From Crocinitomicaceae bacterium (lineage in GTDB: Bacteria; Bacteroidota; Bacteroidia; Flavobacteriales_D; Crocinitomicaceae): a DNA stretch of 6,862 nt. The translations under genes and the position numbers were made by a program. Each line of letters starts with the position of its first letter. Positions within the stretch are counted from its first letter, which is position 1. Shown here in pieces: positions 6,675-6,862 of the stretch. The stretch spans positions 1 through 6,862 of the forward strand of contig WTIB01000086.1 in the NCBI GenBank assembly GCA_011522905.1, written 5' to 3'. Under the pieces are notes generated by a model that searched no databases, was not told where the DNA came from, and worked only from the letters and a program-made list of their open reading frames with translations.

Positions 6675-6862
6675 ATGGCAAGAGATCTCAAATACACAAG
6701 AAATATCGGAATTGCTGCTCATATTGATGCAGGAAAAACGACAACTACAGAGAGAATTCTGTATTATGGTGGGGTAAGCCACAAAATTGGTGAGGTTCAT
6801 GATGGTGCTGCTACCATGGACTGGATGGAGCAAGAGCAAGAACGTGGTATTACCATTACTTC
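6675..6862 (+). CDS. fusA: Translation elongation factor G (3' partial)
   Basis: Only the first 62 codons are present; the gene runs off the right edge. EF-G is the GTPase that drives translocation and, with ribosome recycling factor, splits ribosomes. The fragment begins MARDLKYTRNIGIAAHIDAG and contains the P-loop AHIDAGKT (15-22), the conserved TERILYYGGVSHKIGEV segment (25-41), DGAATMDWMEQEQERG (43-58) and the start of the switch I / G2 region (RGITIT, 57-62). These are characteristic of canonical EF-G rather than the tetracycline-protection proteins or LepA. The ATG at 6675 lies 3 bases after the rpsG stop, in the standard str order rpsL-rpsG-fusA. Confidence 0.97.
   Translation, partial: MARDLKYTRNIGIAAHIDAGKTTTTERILYYGGVSHKIGEVHDGAATMDWMEQEQERGITIT

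Noticed and set aside
6654..6839. Minus-strand open frame of 61 residues at the right edge
   Set aside because: It is the antisense of the conserved N-terminus of EF-G.

Overview
The window is AT-rich chromosomal DNA from a member of the Bacteroidota, probably a flavobacterium- or cytophaga-like lineage; I would not go below phylum with confidence. Four things point there: the ClpP, ClpX, S12, S7 and EF-G sequences look like those of that phylum, start codons lack Shine-Dalgarno sequences, there is a perfect Bacteroidota-type -7 promoter box (TAnnTTTG) ahead of rpsL, and the first gene encodes a lipoprotein with a GYASPDG-type OmpA-like domain. TAA and TGA both serve as stops, so the standard bacterial code applies.

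Layout. Positions 1-1673 (+) hold the end of a cell-envelope lipoprotein whose signal peptide is cut by the window edge; it has an OmpA-like middle and a TPR-like C-terminus. It converges on a minus-strand GT-B glycosyltransferase (1707-2645), and both genes appear to share one bidirectional terminator at 1691-1721. Divergent from the glycosyltransferase is clpP-clpX (2722-4613), overlapping by one base (TAATG), followed after 46 bases by the pyruvate dehydrogenase E1 beta gene (4660-5637). After a 158-base regulatory gap with a weak AT hairpin, a promoter and a 5'-leader stem-loop, the str operon begins: rpsL (5796-6173), rpsG (6201-6671) and the first 62 codons of fusA (from 6675, running off the window).

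Function. This is mainly housekeeping: ATP-dependent proteolysis (ClpXP), entry of pyruvate into acetyl-CoA, and translation (S12, S7, EF-G). The envelope lipoprotein and the glycosyltransferase are the accessory part. I found no mobile element, CRISPR array, tRNA, rRNA or defence system, and no convincing new multi-gene system. The points most worth a second look are the terminator whose loop carries the glycosyltransferase stop codon together with that enzyme's short C-terminus, the 5'-terminal hairpin of the str transcript, and the very short S12-S7 spacer.
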